Source: Lysobacter sp. BMK333-48F3
GTDB taxonomy: Bacteria > Pseudomonadota > Gammaproteobacteria > Xanthomonadales > Xanthomonadaceae
Direction: 5' to 3'
DNA: 64,000 nt
Assembly: GCF_019733395.1 (NCBI RefSeq)
Contig: NZ_JAIHOO010000001.1
Location: 3,720,501-3,784,500 of the forward strand
Shown here: positions 45,979 to 53,551 of the stretch, in pieces
How positions within the stretch are numbered: the stretch's first letter is position 1
Layout: every line of letters begins with the position of its first letter
Notes under the pieces: generated by a model
The model's database searches: none
Seen by the model: the letters and a program-made list of their open reading frames with translations, nothing else
Told to the model about the DNA's origin: nothing
Translations under genes and position numbers: made by a program

Positions 45979-46712
45979 TGCCTGCCCTTGACCGCGTCCG
46001 CCGTGACATCCGCCAAGCACAGCTTGCCGCTCCGCGTTCCGTCGTTCGCCCGGTACAGCTCTGCGCTCACATAGAAAGTAAGGTCGCTGGCGGAGACGTA
46101 GCGAACGAACCCCCACTGCTCGCGGTGAGGCAGGTGTACTTCGCCCGCATCGTAGCCTTGGCTTCGCAGTGCGTCGGCGAACTCCGCGAGTTCGAAGGTG
46201 CAGATCGATGGCCGGCCGGTGCTGAATCCTGCTGGGCCGAAGCTGATTCTCACGTGTTTGCCGGGAGCCGTTCGGTCGATCCGCGATACGCTGACCCGGT
46301 AGGAACCCACCTGTTCAAGATCGCCGATGGATTCTCCCTCGCGAATGGACATCAGTTCGGGGGTGAACGAGACCCCCAGAAACCGGGAGACCCGCTCGGC
46401 TTCGGTGTCGGCGGCCGACTGCAGTCCGGCCGTCAAGCGGAGGATGCGCTGGCGCAACTCGGCCGGACTGAGTTTTGGTGCTGTCGTGTCGACCCGTGGG
46501 GCGTCTGACTGTTGCGGCTTCGACGGCGTCTTGCGAGCGCTTCTATCAGCCGCGGCGGCGGCATTGGTCGCCTCGTCCATCGCGGCGACAAACGGGTCTT
46601 CGTTTTGAATCACGCTGCGCTCCTGTGGGTTTTCCGCGGGGGAACGGGCGCAGGCGGACAGGGTCAACGCACCTAACAACAAGGCGGCGTACTGGGCGGG
46701 TCTGAAGGCCAT
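45975..46712 (-). CDS. putative immunity lipoprotein, copy 1
   Basis: 245 residues. Lipoprotein signal (FRPAQYAALLLGALTLSACA, lipobox LSAC). ATG 46712 is preferred to ATG 46718 because GGAAGGG ends 6 bases before it. The domain is shared with copy 2, and the order lipoprotein then effector is the same. The stop overlaps the GTG of the truncated effector. First gene of the cluster, so it probably carries the promoter (in 46713-46967, where no clear boxes are seen). Confidence 0.75.
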   Translation of the reverse strand: MAFRPAQYAALLLGALTLSACARSPAENPQERSVIQNEDPFVAAMDEATNAAAAADRSARKTPSKPQQSDAPRVDTTAPKLSPAELRQRILRLTAGLQSAADTEAERVSRFLGVSFTPELMSIREGESIGDLEQVGSYRVSVSRIDRTAPGKHVRISFGPAGFSTGRPSICTFELAEFADALRSQGYDAGEVHLPHREQWGFVRYVSASDLTFYVSAELYRANDGTRSGKLCLADVTADAVKGRQ

Positions 46713-46967
46713 GTGCATCCCTTCCGCAAGAGTCCATCGACGAAGAACTTACGCCAACTCCGACTCAGGGGCCAGATGGATACTGAAAGTTGCGATCGCT
46801 GTTGACTGATGTGCTTAACGGGTGGGCGATTCGGTCTTCCTTGGGTATCGGGCCTATCCGGATGTGTTTTTCGAAGCGTTCCGTGTGTCTTGATCGAAGG
46901 GTTATGGCACGGGCGCGAATGCGCGCGGCGACGGAGTGGTTCGAGCGTGCGGAAGTTGGGCCAGGGC

Positions 46968-47417
46968 TCAGACCGAGTCCAGCCCGATGGCGAGATCGTA
47001 ACTGGGGAGCGCCATGGCGACGCGGAACTCGGGCATGGCTTCCACCGCCGAGTAATAGGCTTCGACATCGGCGAAGTCGAACGACCATAGATTGGCTTGG
47101 ATGCCGGCCGTGGCCGGCGTGGGGGCGCAGCTCAGTTCGCAGTGCAGTTGTTCGTAGCCGAGGAATTCGTCGTCCTGGTCGCTCAGTTCGAATTGGCACA
47201 GCGGATCGAAATAGAACCGCGGCTGGCCGCTGAAGTCGTAGGTGCCGAACTGCACCAGCAGACCGATCCGGTCCCTGCCGTCGTGGGATGTTTCCAAGCC
47301 GCGTCCGAACGCCTTGAACGCCTCCCAGGCGGCCGCCGGAGCGGTCGGGGAGCCCACGCCGCGAGCGGCGAACTCGGTTCGCAGCCGTTCGAGTTCGGCG
47401 TTGAATGCGTATGGCAC
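46968..47417 (-). CDS. hypothetical protein
   Basis: 149 residues from GTG 47417, which has GGGGGA 4-9 bases upstream. Soluble, acidic, no signal peptide. FGTYDFSGQPRFYFDPLCQFEL and FDFADVEAYYSAVEAMPEF suggest a small alpha/beta fold. Not recognised. It lies upstream of the effector cluster on the same strand, 255 bp from it, so a link is possible but unsupported. Confidence 0.6.
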   Translation of the reverse strand: MPYAFNAELERLRTEFAARGVGSPTAPAAAWEAFKAFGRGLETSHDGRDRIGLLVQFGTYDFSGQPRFYFDPLCQFELSDQDDEFLGYEQLHCELSCAPTPATAGIQANLWSFDFADVEAYYSAVEAMPEFRVAMALPSYDLAIGLDSV

Positions 47418-47769
47418 GGATCCCCCGATGATCGATGCGGAGCGAATCCGCGGATTCTGTTGCCGAGCGGCAGGGGCGTCAATCGGTGAGGCGCGGCGCT
47501 GGCGTCGACGGTGTAGGTGGAGGTGGTAGAGGTAGCCAGCGGCCGCCGCGGCGGCACGGGGAGCCAGGCTTTGGCGAACCCGGCGCCGGTTGCGTGGCTG
47601 GCTCGACGCCGCATGCGTGCTGATGCAAACATGCGCACAGATCTGCAAGGAGGCTACGTCATGGGACAAGGGCTATGGTCGCGCGGCTAGGTTGCCCACC
47701 GGCGGCATGCCGTCCAGTGGCGGCTGCGAACGCTGTCGGGCGGATCGCGCTCGCGCCGTGGATGTCGCC
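47418..47769. other. intergenic region with no recognised feature
   Basis: 352 bp between divergent genes. Open frames on both strands look like noncoding translations (runs of Arg, Ala). The promoters of both neighbours should be here, but I see no clear boxes. Confidence 0.4.
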
Positions 47770-48504
47770 ATGAAGACCGCGCACAAGTTCCTGATCTCGC
47801 TGGCGGCGCTGCCGCTGTCGGTGCTGCTGGTGCGCTTCACCGGCCATGGCGCTTGGCTGCTGGGCGGAGTGGTCGCGCTGATCGCGACGATTCTGTACGG
47901 ATCGGACCTGCACGCGCAGGCGTTGCGGGCGACCGATGCCAAACGCTGGTCGGTGCGCCGCTTCGTCCTGGAACTGCCGCGGTTCGTCCTGGCCGCGGTC
48001 TGCATGGCGATCGGGCTGACCTGCTTGGGCTGGCTGGGCTGGACGGTCTGGCAGCCGCAGTCCGTCGCGTTGAAGCAAGCCTTGGTCATGGCCGGGCTGG
48101 CGCTGCTGATGCTCGGCGGCGGCGCGGCCTTGTTTCTCGAAGGCTTGCGCGGGCCGCCGCCGCAGGTGCGCGACTGGTTTTCGGTCCGGTTCGACGAACA
48201 CGAAGTGCATATCGTCGCGCGCCCGCCGGGCGAGGCGCCCTTCGAGGGGAGCTTCGCCTGGGACGCGATCGAGCGGGTGATCTTCGAAGATGGAGGGATC
48301 TACCGCAGCGATGTGTTCCACGTATTCGTCCGCGGCGGCGAGCGCGCGTTCGCGATCCTGACCGAAGGCGAGGGCGGGTCGGAGTTCTGCGGCGCCTTGT
48401 GCGAACGCGGCCACTTTCCGCCGGAGATTTTCTTCCAGGCGATGGGCTCGACCGACGGCGGGGTGTATGTGTGGCCGCCGCTGGAGCCGGACGGGAAGTC
48501 CTGA
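47770..48504 (+). CDS. hypothetical inner-membrane protein
   Basis: 244 residues. Four hydrophobic helices in the first 135 residues (FLISLAALPLSVLLVRF, GAWLLGGVVALIATILY, FVLAAVCMAIGLTCLGWLGW, ALVMAGLALLMLGGGAALFL), then a soluble C-terminal domain (about 140-240) with DWFSVRFDEHEVHIVARPPG and AWDAIERVIFEDGG, which resembles a small PH-like beta domain, as in several bacterial membrane proteins. ATG 47770 begins at the first helix. No named family. Confidence 0.65.
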   Translation: MKTAHKFLISLAALPLSVLLVRFTGHGAWLLGGVVALIATILYGSDLHAQALRATDAKRWSVRRFVLELPRFVLAAVCMAIGLTCLGWLGWTVWQPQSVALKQALVMAGLALLMLGGGAALFLEGLRGPPPQVRDWFSVRFDEHEVHIVARPPGEAPFEGSFAWDAIERVIFEDGGIYRSDVFHVFVRGGERAFAILTEGEGGSEFCGALCERGHFPPEIFFQAMGSTDGGVYVWPPLEPDGKS

Positions 48505-48552
48505 CGGTCGCGTCGAGCCGCGACAGGCCGGCAGTCCGTCGGGCGGTCCCGA

Positions 48553-49305
48553 CTAGATCGCCGGCTCGGGCTCGGCGACGGCGTTGCGGTCGGCGTGCGC
48601 CTGCGCGTCGGTGGGCGCGAACACATAGCCCAGATCGGTGCGGCCGTGCACCAGCCGGATCGAGGCGTTGGGCGGGTTCTTTTCCTGCTCGAACCACTCG
48701 TAGGGATGGTGCAGCCATTGCATCAGGAAGGCGCGGATGGTGACTCCGTGGCTGACCACCACGATCTGGTCGATGCCGTTGCGGTCGTAATCGCGCTGGA
48801 AGGTGCCGAAGGCCTGGTGCACGCGGATGGCGACGTCGAAGCGGCTTTCGCCCAGCGGCATGCGCGCCCAGAAGCGGCCTTCGAACTCGACCTGTTTGTC
48901 GAAATGCGCCGATTCGCGCGGAAACTGCAGCGGCAGTTGATCCTCGGGGATGCCGTCGAACAGGCCGAATTGCTGTTCGACCAGGTTGACGTGTTCGCGC
49001 CGGTCGAAGGCGAATTTGCCGCGGTGCTCTTCGCCTGCCGCCGCGGCGACGGTTTCGACGCCGCGGATCACCTCGTCGGCGGTCTGACGGGTGCGGGTAT
49101 ACGGCGAGACCCAGAACCGGGTGCGGGTCTGCGCCGTGTTGCGTTCGAGGAAATGGCGGCCAAGCCATTCGCCGGCGGCGTAGGCCTGGGCGCGTCCGGC
49201 GTCGGTCAAGGGAATGGCGTGATCGGCCAGTTCCAGGTGTTTGCGTTTGTCGACGTTGCCGGCCGACTCGCCGTGGCGGATGAAGATCAACGAAAGCGGG
49301 GTCAT
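48553..49305 (-). CDS. histidine phosphatase family protein
   Basis: 250 residues. Phosphoglycerate-mutase-like phosphatase: catalytic RHGESAGN at the N-terminus, SPYTRTRQTADEV, a conserved Glu region (FGLFDGIPEDQL), and VVVSHGVTIRAFL with the second His. The substrate is unknown. ATG 49305 is right for the family (LSLIFIRHGE). Cytoplasmic. Convergent with the membrane protein gene and divergent from a TetR regulator. Confidence 0.9.
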   Translation of the reverse strand: MTPLSLIFIRHGESAGNVDKRKHLELADHAIPLTDAGRAQAYAAGEWLGRHFLERNTAQTRTRFWVSPYTRTRQTADEVIRGVETVAAAAGEEHRGKFAFDRREHVNLVEQQFGLFDGIPEDQLPLQFPRESAHFDKQVEFEGRFWARMPLGESRFDVAIRVHQAFGTFQRDYDRNGIDQIVVVSHGVTIRAFLMQWLHHPYEWFEQEKNPPNASIRLVHGRTDLGYVFAPTDAQAHADRNAVAEPEPAI

Positions 49306-49511
49306 GCGGCGTCGGCTCCCTGGACATTGGCGCGCGCGTTCCTGCGCGGCTCGACGGCGACGATAGCGGTCGGCGAACGAGCGGACAACGCGGAAGCGGA
49401 AGTGCATCGAAGCACTCCGCTCCCCTGGCACGGCGGCGAGTACCGCGATCACCCGGCGGAGGTAGCAGGGGCGGGAGCTAGACGACCGATTACAGATCGC
49501 TACATTTGTAC

Positions 49512-49533
49512 TCTAGACGACCGGTCTAATCGG
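49512..49533. promoter_or_regulatory. TetR operator 1
   Basis: 22-bp sequence with the inverted repeat TAGAC-N5-GTCTA (49514-49528), 16 bp before the tetR start. An identical 22-bp copy lies at 50205-50226. Confidence 0.82.
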
Positions 49534-49549
49534 GTCTAAAGTGCGTCCC

Positions 49550-50155
49550 ATGAACACCGCTCAGGTCCAACACGACGTCCGCCAGCACATCCTGGATGTC
49601 GCCCACCCCTTGCTGCTGCGCAAGGGCTTCACCGCGGTCGGGCTGGCCGAGGTGCTGGCCGCGGCGCAGGTGCCGAAGGGCTCGTTCTACCACTACTTCG
49701 GCTCCAAGGAGGCCTTCGGCGAGGCGGTGCTGGAGGCCTATTTCAACGAGTACCTGGGCCGGATGGACGACCTGCTAACCCAGCCGGGCACGGCGGCGCA
49801 AAGGCTGTTGGCCTATTTCTACGACTGGCTGGATTCGCAGACCGGCGACGAGGCGCAGAGCCGCTGCCTGGTGGTCAAGCTGGGCGCGGAAGTCTGCGAC
49901 TTGTCGGAGACCATGCGCGCGGCGCTGGCGCGCGGCACCGGCGGCATCGTCGAGCGCTTGGCGCGCTGCGTCGAAGCCGGGCGGGCCGACGGTTCGCTGG
50001 CCGAAGCCGTCGGCGACGCACGCACTATCGGCGCCACCCTTTATCAGAACTGGCTCGGCGCGAGCCTGCTGGCCAAGATCACCCACGACCGCGCACCGCT
50101 GGATACCGCCCTGATCGGTACCCGGCAGCTGCTCGGTCTGCGTCTTTACACCTGA
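49550..50155 (+). CDS. TetR family transcriptional repressor
   Basis: 201 residues. HTH: HILDVAHPLLLRKGFTAVGLAEVLAA and KGSFYHYFGSKEAFGEAVL; the C-terminal domain (CLVVKLGAEVCDLSETMRAAL) belongs to the TetR_C group seen in AcrR/NemR-like sensors, with a Cys in a conserved RCLV.K position that in related regulators senses electrophiles. ATG 49550 is used; a GTG 9 bases earlier is possible. Identical operators before this gene and before the next one show autoregulation and control of the oxidoreductase. Confidence 0.92.
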   Translation: MNTAQVQHDVRQHILDVAHPLLLRKGFTAVGLAEVLAAAQVPKGSFYHYFGSKEAFGEAVLEAYFNEYLGRMDDLLTQPGTAAQRLLAYFYDWLDSQTGDEAQSRCLVVKLGAEVCDLSETMRAALARGTGGIVERLARCVEAGRADGSLAEAVGDARTIGATLYQNWLGASLLAKITHDRAPLDTALIGTRQLLGLRLYT

Positions 50156-50204
50156 TCCACCGAGCCGGGCGGGGCGATCGTGTCCCGCCTTTTTGTAACT
50201 GCGT

Positions 50205-50226
50205 TCTAGACGACCGGTCTAATCGG
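50205..50226. promoter_or_regulatory. TetR operator 2
   Basis: Identical 22-bp copy of operator 1 (TAGAC-N5-GTCTA at 50207-50221), 88 bp before the oxidoreductase start. Confidence 0.82.
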
Positions 50227-50313
50227 TCGTGAATCGACCTCTCCAAAACCGGCGCCGGCCCCTGCCTCAGGGTGCCGGCGCTCCTCTCACCCAAGCGTTC
50301 AAGGCCCACACCC

Positions 50314-51348
50314 ATGCCGCAAACCGACACCGTCAACCGCCGCATCGTCCTGGCTTCGCGCCCCAGCGGCCTGCCCGGCGCGCAGAACTTCCGTCTCGAA
50401 CAGGCCGAGGTGCCGACGCCCGGCCCCGGCCAGGTGCTGCTGCGCACCGAGTACCTGTCGTTGGACCCGTACATGCGCAATCTGATGGAAGAAATCGGCC
50501 CGACCTACGCGCCGTCGGTGCCGCTGGGCCAGCCCATGGTCGGCGGCACCATCGCCCGGGTCGTCGCGTCCGAGCATCCGCAGTTCCGCGTCGGCGAACG
50601 GGTACTGGCCAACGGCGGCTGGCAGGACTACGCCCTGTCCGACGGCCAGGACCTGCTCGCGCTCGGCGACGACGCCCGGCCCTCGCTGTCGCTGGGCGGC
50701 CTGGGCATGCCCGGCTTCACCGCCTATGTCGGCCTGCTCGACATCGGCCAGCCCAAGCCCGGCGAAACCGTGGTGGTGGCCGCGGCGACCGGCGCGGTCG
50801 GCTCCGCGGTCGGCCAGATCGCCAAGCTCAAGGGCGCGCGCGTGGTGGGCATCGCCGGCGGCGCCGACAAGTGCCGCTACGCGGTCGAGGAGCTCGGCTT
50901 CGACGTCTGCATCGACCGCCGCGACCCGCAGTTCGCCCAGCGCCTGGCCGAAGCCTGCGCCGACGGCATCGACGTGTACTTCGAAAACGTCGGCGGCGCG
51001 GTGCTCGACGCGGTGGTGCCGCTGTTGAACATCGGCGCGCGGGTGCCGGTGTGCGGGCACATCGCCGACTACAACAATCGGACCCTGCCGGACGGCCCCA
51101 ACCGTCTGCCGGCGCTGATCGCGGCGGTGCTGCAAAAGCGCATCCGCATGCAGGGTTTCATCATCTTCGACCACTACGCCGAACGCTTCGAGACGTTCCG
51201 CCGCGAGATGGGCGAGTGGGTCGCCAGCGGCCGGATCAAGCTGCGCGAAGACCGCGTCGACGGCCTGGAGAATGCGCCCGAGGCCTTCATCGGCCTGCTG
51301 CAGGGCGGCAACTTCGGCAAGCTGGTGGTCAGCGTCGGCGAAAGGTGA
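50314..51348 (+). CDS. NADP-dependent medium-chain oxidoreductase (alkenal/curcumin reductase type)
   Basis: 344 residues, zinc-independent MDR family. Motifs: LRTEYLSLDPYMRN (family signature), VGGTIARVV, AATGAVGSAVGQIAKLKG (NADP loop), YFENVGGAVLDAV and GHIADYNN. These enzymes reduce the double bond of alpha,beta-unsaturated carbonyls such as alkenals; CurA and leukotriene B4 dehydrogenase are relatives. With a Cys-bearing TetR regulator and twin operators it looks like an electrophile-inducible detoxification unit. Start at MPQTDT (50314). Confidence 0.92.
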   Translation: MPQTDTVNRRIVLASRPSGLPGAQNFRLEQAEVPTPGPGQVLLRTEYLSLDPYMRNLMEEIGPTYAPSVPLGQPMVGGTIARVVASEHPQFRVGERVLANGGWQDYALSDGQDLLALGDDARPSLSLGGLGMPGFTAYVGLLDIGQPKPGETVVVAAATGAVGSAVGQIAKLKGARVVGIAGGADKCRYAVEELGFDVCIDRRDPQFAQRLAEACADGIDVYFENVGGAVLDAVVPLLNIGARVPVCGHIADYNNRTLPDGPNRLPALIAAVLQKRIRMQGFIIFDHYAERFETFRREMGEWVASGRIKLREDRVDGLENAPEAFIGLLQGGNFGKLVVSVGER

Positions 51349-51430
51349 GGTTTGGGGTGTTCGAACCGCTTCCTTAGGGCGGCGATTTCGGATTGATGCT
51401 TTTGCGGTTTGTGCGGGCAAAGGCAAAGGC

Positions 51431-51466
51431 AAATCCCCCCTGGCCCCCCTTTTTCAAAGGGGGGAA
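51431..51466. repeat. single C6T3 hairpin repeat
   Basis: AAATCCCCCCTGG lead and CCCCCCTTT-TTC-AAAGGGGGG stem, in the gap between convergent genes (oxidoreductase and universal stress protein), where it could end transcription from both sides. Confidence 0.82.
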
Positions 51467-51512
51467 CGACAGGATGGCCACGAATGTTCGCTTGGGCGTG
51501 CGCTGATTGCGA

Positions 51513-51935
51513 TCAGCGCACGATGGTCAGCGGGGTCTGCGCATGCGCCAGCACTTTGCCGGCGATCGAGCCCAGGAACAGGGTCTTGAGCGCACCGCGG
51601 CCGTGCGAGCCCATCACGATCAGGTCGCAGCGTTCGTTCTTGGCGAACTTGAGGATGGTCGAGGCCGGCTCGCCGATCGGCAGGTGCTCCTCGAACTCCA
51701 GTTGCGCGCGTTTGAGCGTCGCCCGCGCGCGCTGGGTCGCGGCGCGGCCGTTCTCGGCGTGGTAGCGCACCGCGCCGTCCGCGCCCAGGTGGATGGCGAC
51801 GCTGCGCAGCAGGGGCTCGTCGACGTACAGCAGGTGCAGTTCCGGCGGCTGCGCCAGTTCGCCGGCGAGGCGAATGGCGTAGCGCACGGCGCGCAAGGCG
51901 ATCTCGCTGCCGTCGACGGCGATCAGGATGCGCAT
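51513..51935 (-). CDS. universal stress protein (single domain)
   Basis: 140 residues, one UspA fold. ILIAVDGSEIALRAVRYAI at the N-terminus and the ATP-binding motif IVMGSHGRGALKTLFLGSIAGKVL in part (G-2x-G-9x-G-S) show the nucleotide-binding type. An FNR-type box centred 64 bp before the ATG indicates low-oxygen induction. ATG 51935 is the family start. Confidence 0.92.
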   Translation of the reverse strand: MRILIAVDGSEIALRAVRYAIRLAGELAQPPELHLLYVDEPLLRSVAIHLGADGAVRYHAENGRAATQRARATLKRAQLEFEEHLPIGEPASTILKFAKNERCDLIVMGSHGRGALKTLFLGSIAGKVLAHAQTPLTIVR

Positions 51936-51992
51936 GCGGGCTCCGGCGGCGTAGGAATTCGCTCCAGCATCCGCCTGCGCCGGCGGCGGATG

Positions 51993-52006
51993 TTGATCGC
52001 GGTCAA
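51993..52006 (-). promoter_or_regulatory. FNR-type box before the universal stress gene
   Basis: TTGATCGCGGTCAA, one mismatch from the TTGAT-N4-ATCAA consensus, 58 bp upstream of the start codon. Confidence 0.75.
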
Positions 52007-52035
52007 GCAATCGGCCGATCGCTTGCGACGTCGGT

Positions 52036-52290
52036 TCAAAAGCGCGCAGCCCACAGCGCGGCCATGCCGAGCATGGCCGGCCACAGCCAGGCCGGGTGCA
52101 GGGCGGCGCGGCCCAGCGCGTGCCGCGGGCGCAAGCCGACGCCGTGGACGAAGCTCGCGCAGATCAGCAGCATCAACGGGCTCAGCAGGCCGTGCCCGGC
52201 GGCGGTCATCTCGCCGCCGCGCATCGCCGGCAGGAACAGCAGCGCCAGCGACAGCGCCGACGCCAGCAGCAGCGACACCGCCCGCGCCAT
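52036..52290 (-). CDS. ybgE: cyd operon protein YbgE-like
   Basis: 84 residues, three hydrophobic helices (VSLLLASALSLALLFLPAM, GLLSPLMLLICASFVHGVG, HPAWLWPAMLGMAALWAARF). Position after cydX, size and the FVHGVG..PRH pattern fit YbgE, a small membrane protein of unknown function encoded with cytochrome bd. ATG overlaps the cydX stop (TGATG). Confidence 0.75.
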   Translation of the reverse strand: MARAVSLLLASALSLALLFLPAMRGGEMTAAGHGLLSPLMLLICASFVHGVGLRPRHALGRAALHPAWLWPAMLGMAALWAARF

Positions 52291-52418
52291 CAGGGGCCGT
52301 CCTCCAGCGCCTCGCGCCGGCCGCGTTCGTCTTCTTCGTGCAGTTCGAACCACATCGCGTTGAGCACGCCGAAACAGCAGGCCAGGGCCAGGCCGAGGAT
52401 CCAGGCGAAGTACCACAT
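52290..52418 (-). CDS. cydX: cytochrome bd-I accessory subunit CydX
   Basis: 42 residues. MWYFAWILGLALACCFGVLN followed by AMWFE is the CydX signature; it is a single-helix subunit needed for stable cytochrome bd. The charged tail (HEEDERGRREALEDGP) is longer than in E. coli. Start overlaps the cydB stop (TGATG). Confidence 0.92.
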   Translation of the reverse strand: MWYFAWILGLALACCFGVLNAMWFELHEEDERGRREALEDGP

Positions 52419-53551
52419 CAGTAGGCTCCTTGGGATTCGTCTTGCGATTCGACGTGGGCGCGGGTCACGGTGCCGCGCATGACCCGGAACGCCCAGGTCG
52501 TATAGGCCAGGATCAGCGGCAGGAAGATCGCCGCGGCGACCAGCATGATGCCGAGCGTGCGCTGGCTGGAGGACGCATCCCACACGGTCAGGCCGTGGCC
52601 GGGATGGGTGGAGGAGGGCAGCAGGAACGGGAACAGCGACAGTCCCGCAGTGAGGATGACCCCGGCCACCGCGGCGCCGCTGGCGACGAAGGCCAGCCCG
52701 CGCCGGCGGCACAGCAACACCGTCGCCAGCATCAGCAACACAAGCACGGGTACCGCGATCATCCACGGATGCAGGCTGTAGTTGGCCAGCCAGCCGCCGA
52801 CGACCGATATCGCGTGCTTGGCCAAGGGGTCCGAGGCGCCGTGGGTGCGCACCGCGCCGACCAGGGCCGAAGCCGGAATCCAGCGCAGCCACAGGCCGGC
52901 GCCGGCGAAACCGAGCGCGGCCACGGCCGCGGCGATGCGGGCGATACGGCGCGCGCGCTGGCCGACCGGGTCTTCGATCTTCATCGCCGCGAAGCTGGCG
53001 CCGTGCATGACCAGCATCGCCAGGCTGACCACGCCGCAGAGCATGGCGAAGGGATGGAACAGGCCGAGGAAGCTGCCCTCGAACACCGGCAACAACTCCG
53101 GGGTGAAGCGCAACGGGATGCCGAGGAACAGATTGCCGAACGCGACCCCGAACACCAGCGACGGCACCGCGCCGGCGATGGTCAGGGCCCAGTCCCAGGC
53201 GCCGCGCCAGCGCGCCTGCGGCAGGCGGTTGCGGAAGGCGAAGCCGACCGGACGCAGGATCAGCGCCACCAGCAACAGCAGCATGGCGAAGTAGAACGCC
53301 GAGAACGAAGCGGCGTAGAGCAGCGGCCAGGCCGCGAACACGGCGCCGCCGCCGAGGATGAACCAGACCTGGTTGCCTTCCCAGTTCGGTTCGATCGCTT
53401 CCAACGCCATGCGCCGCTCGACGTCGTCGCGGCCGATCAGGCGCAGGATCGCGCCCAGGCCCAGGTCGTAGCCGTCGGTGACGGCGAAGCCGATCAGCAG
53501 CACGCCGAGCAGCGCCCACCAGATCACGCGCAGCAGTTCGTAGTCGATCAC
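52418..53551 (-). CDS. cydB: cytochrome bd ubiquinol oxidase subunit II
   Basis: 377 residues, eight or nine membrane helices. LRVIWWALLGVLLIGFAVTDGYDLG, EPNWEGNQVWFILGGG and LHPWMIAVPVLVL-type blocks are CydB-specific; GFAVTDGYDLG contains the conserved acidic residues. The start is GTG 53551, overlapping the cydA stop (GTGA). Length matches the E. coli subunit. Confidence 0.96.
   Translation of the reverse strand: MIDYELLRVIWWALLGVLLIGFAVTDGYDLGLGAILRLIGRDDVERRMALEAIEPNWEGNQVWFILGGGAVFAAWPLLYAASFSAFYFAMLLLLVALILRPVGFAFRNRLPQARWRGAWDWALTIAGAVPSLVFGVAFGNLFLGIPLRFTPELLPVFEGSFLGLFHPFAMLCGVVSLAMLVMHGASFAAMKIEDPVGQRARRIARIAAAVAALGFAGAGLWLRWIPASALVGAVRTHGASDPLAKHAISVVGGWLANYSLHPWMIAVPVLVLLMLATVLLCRRRGLAFVASGAAVAGVILTAGLSLFPFLLPSSTHPGHGLTVWDASSSQRTLGIMLVAAAIFLPLILAYTTWAFRVMRGTVTRAHVESQDESQGAY

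Noticed and set aside
49553..50155. A link between the TetR repressor and the histidine phosphatase gene
   Set aside because: The operator lies on the tetR side of a 244-bp divergent gap; no second copy is near the phosphatase start.
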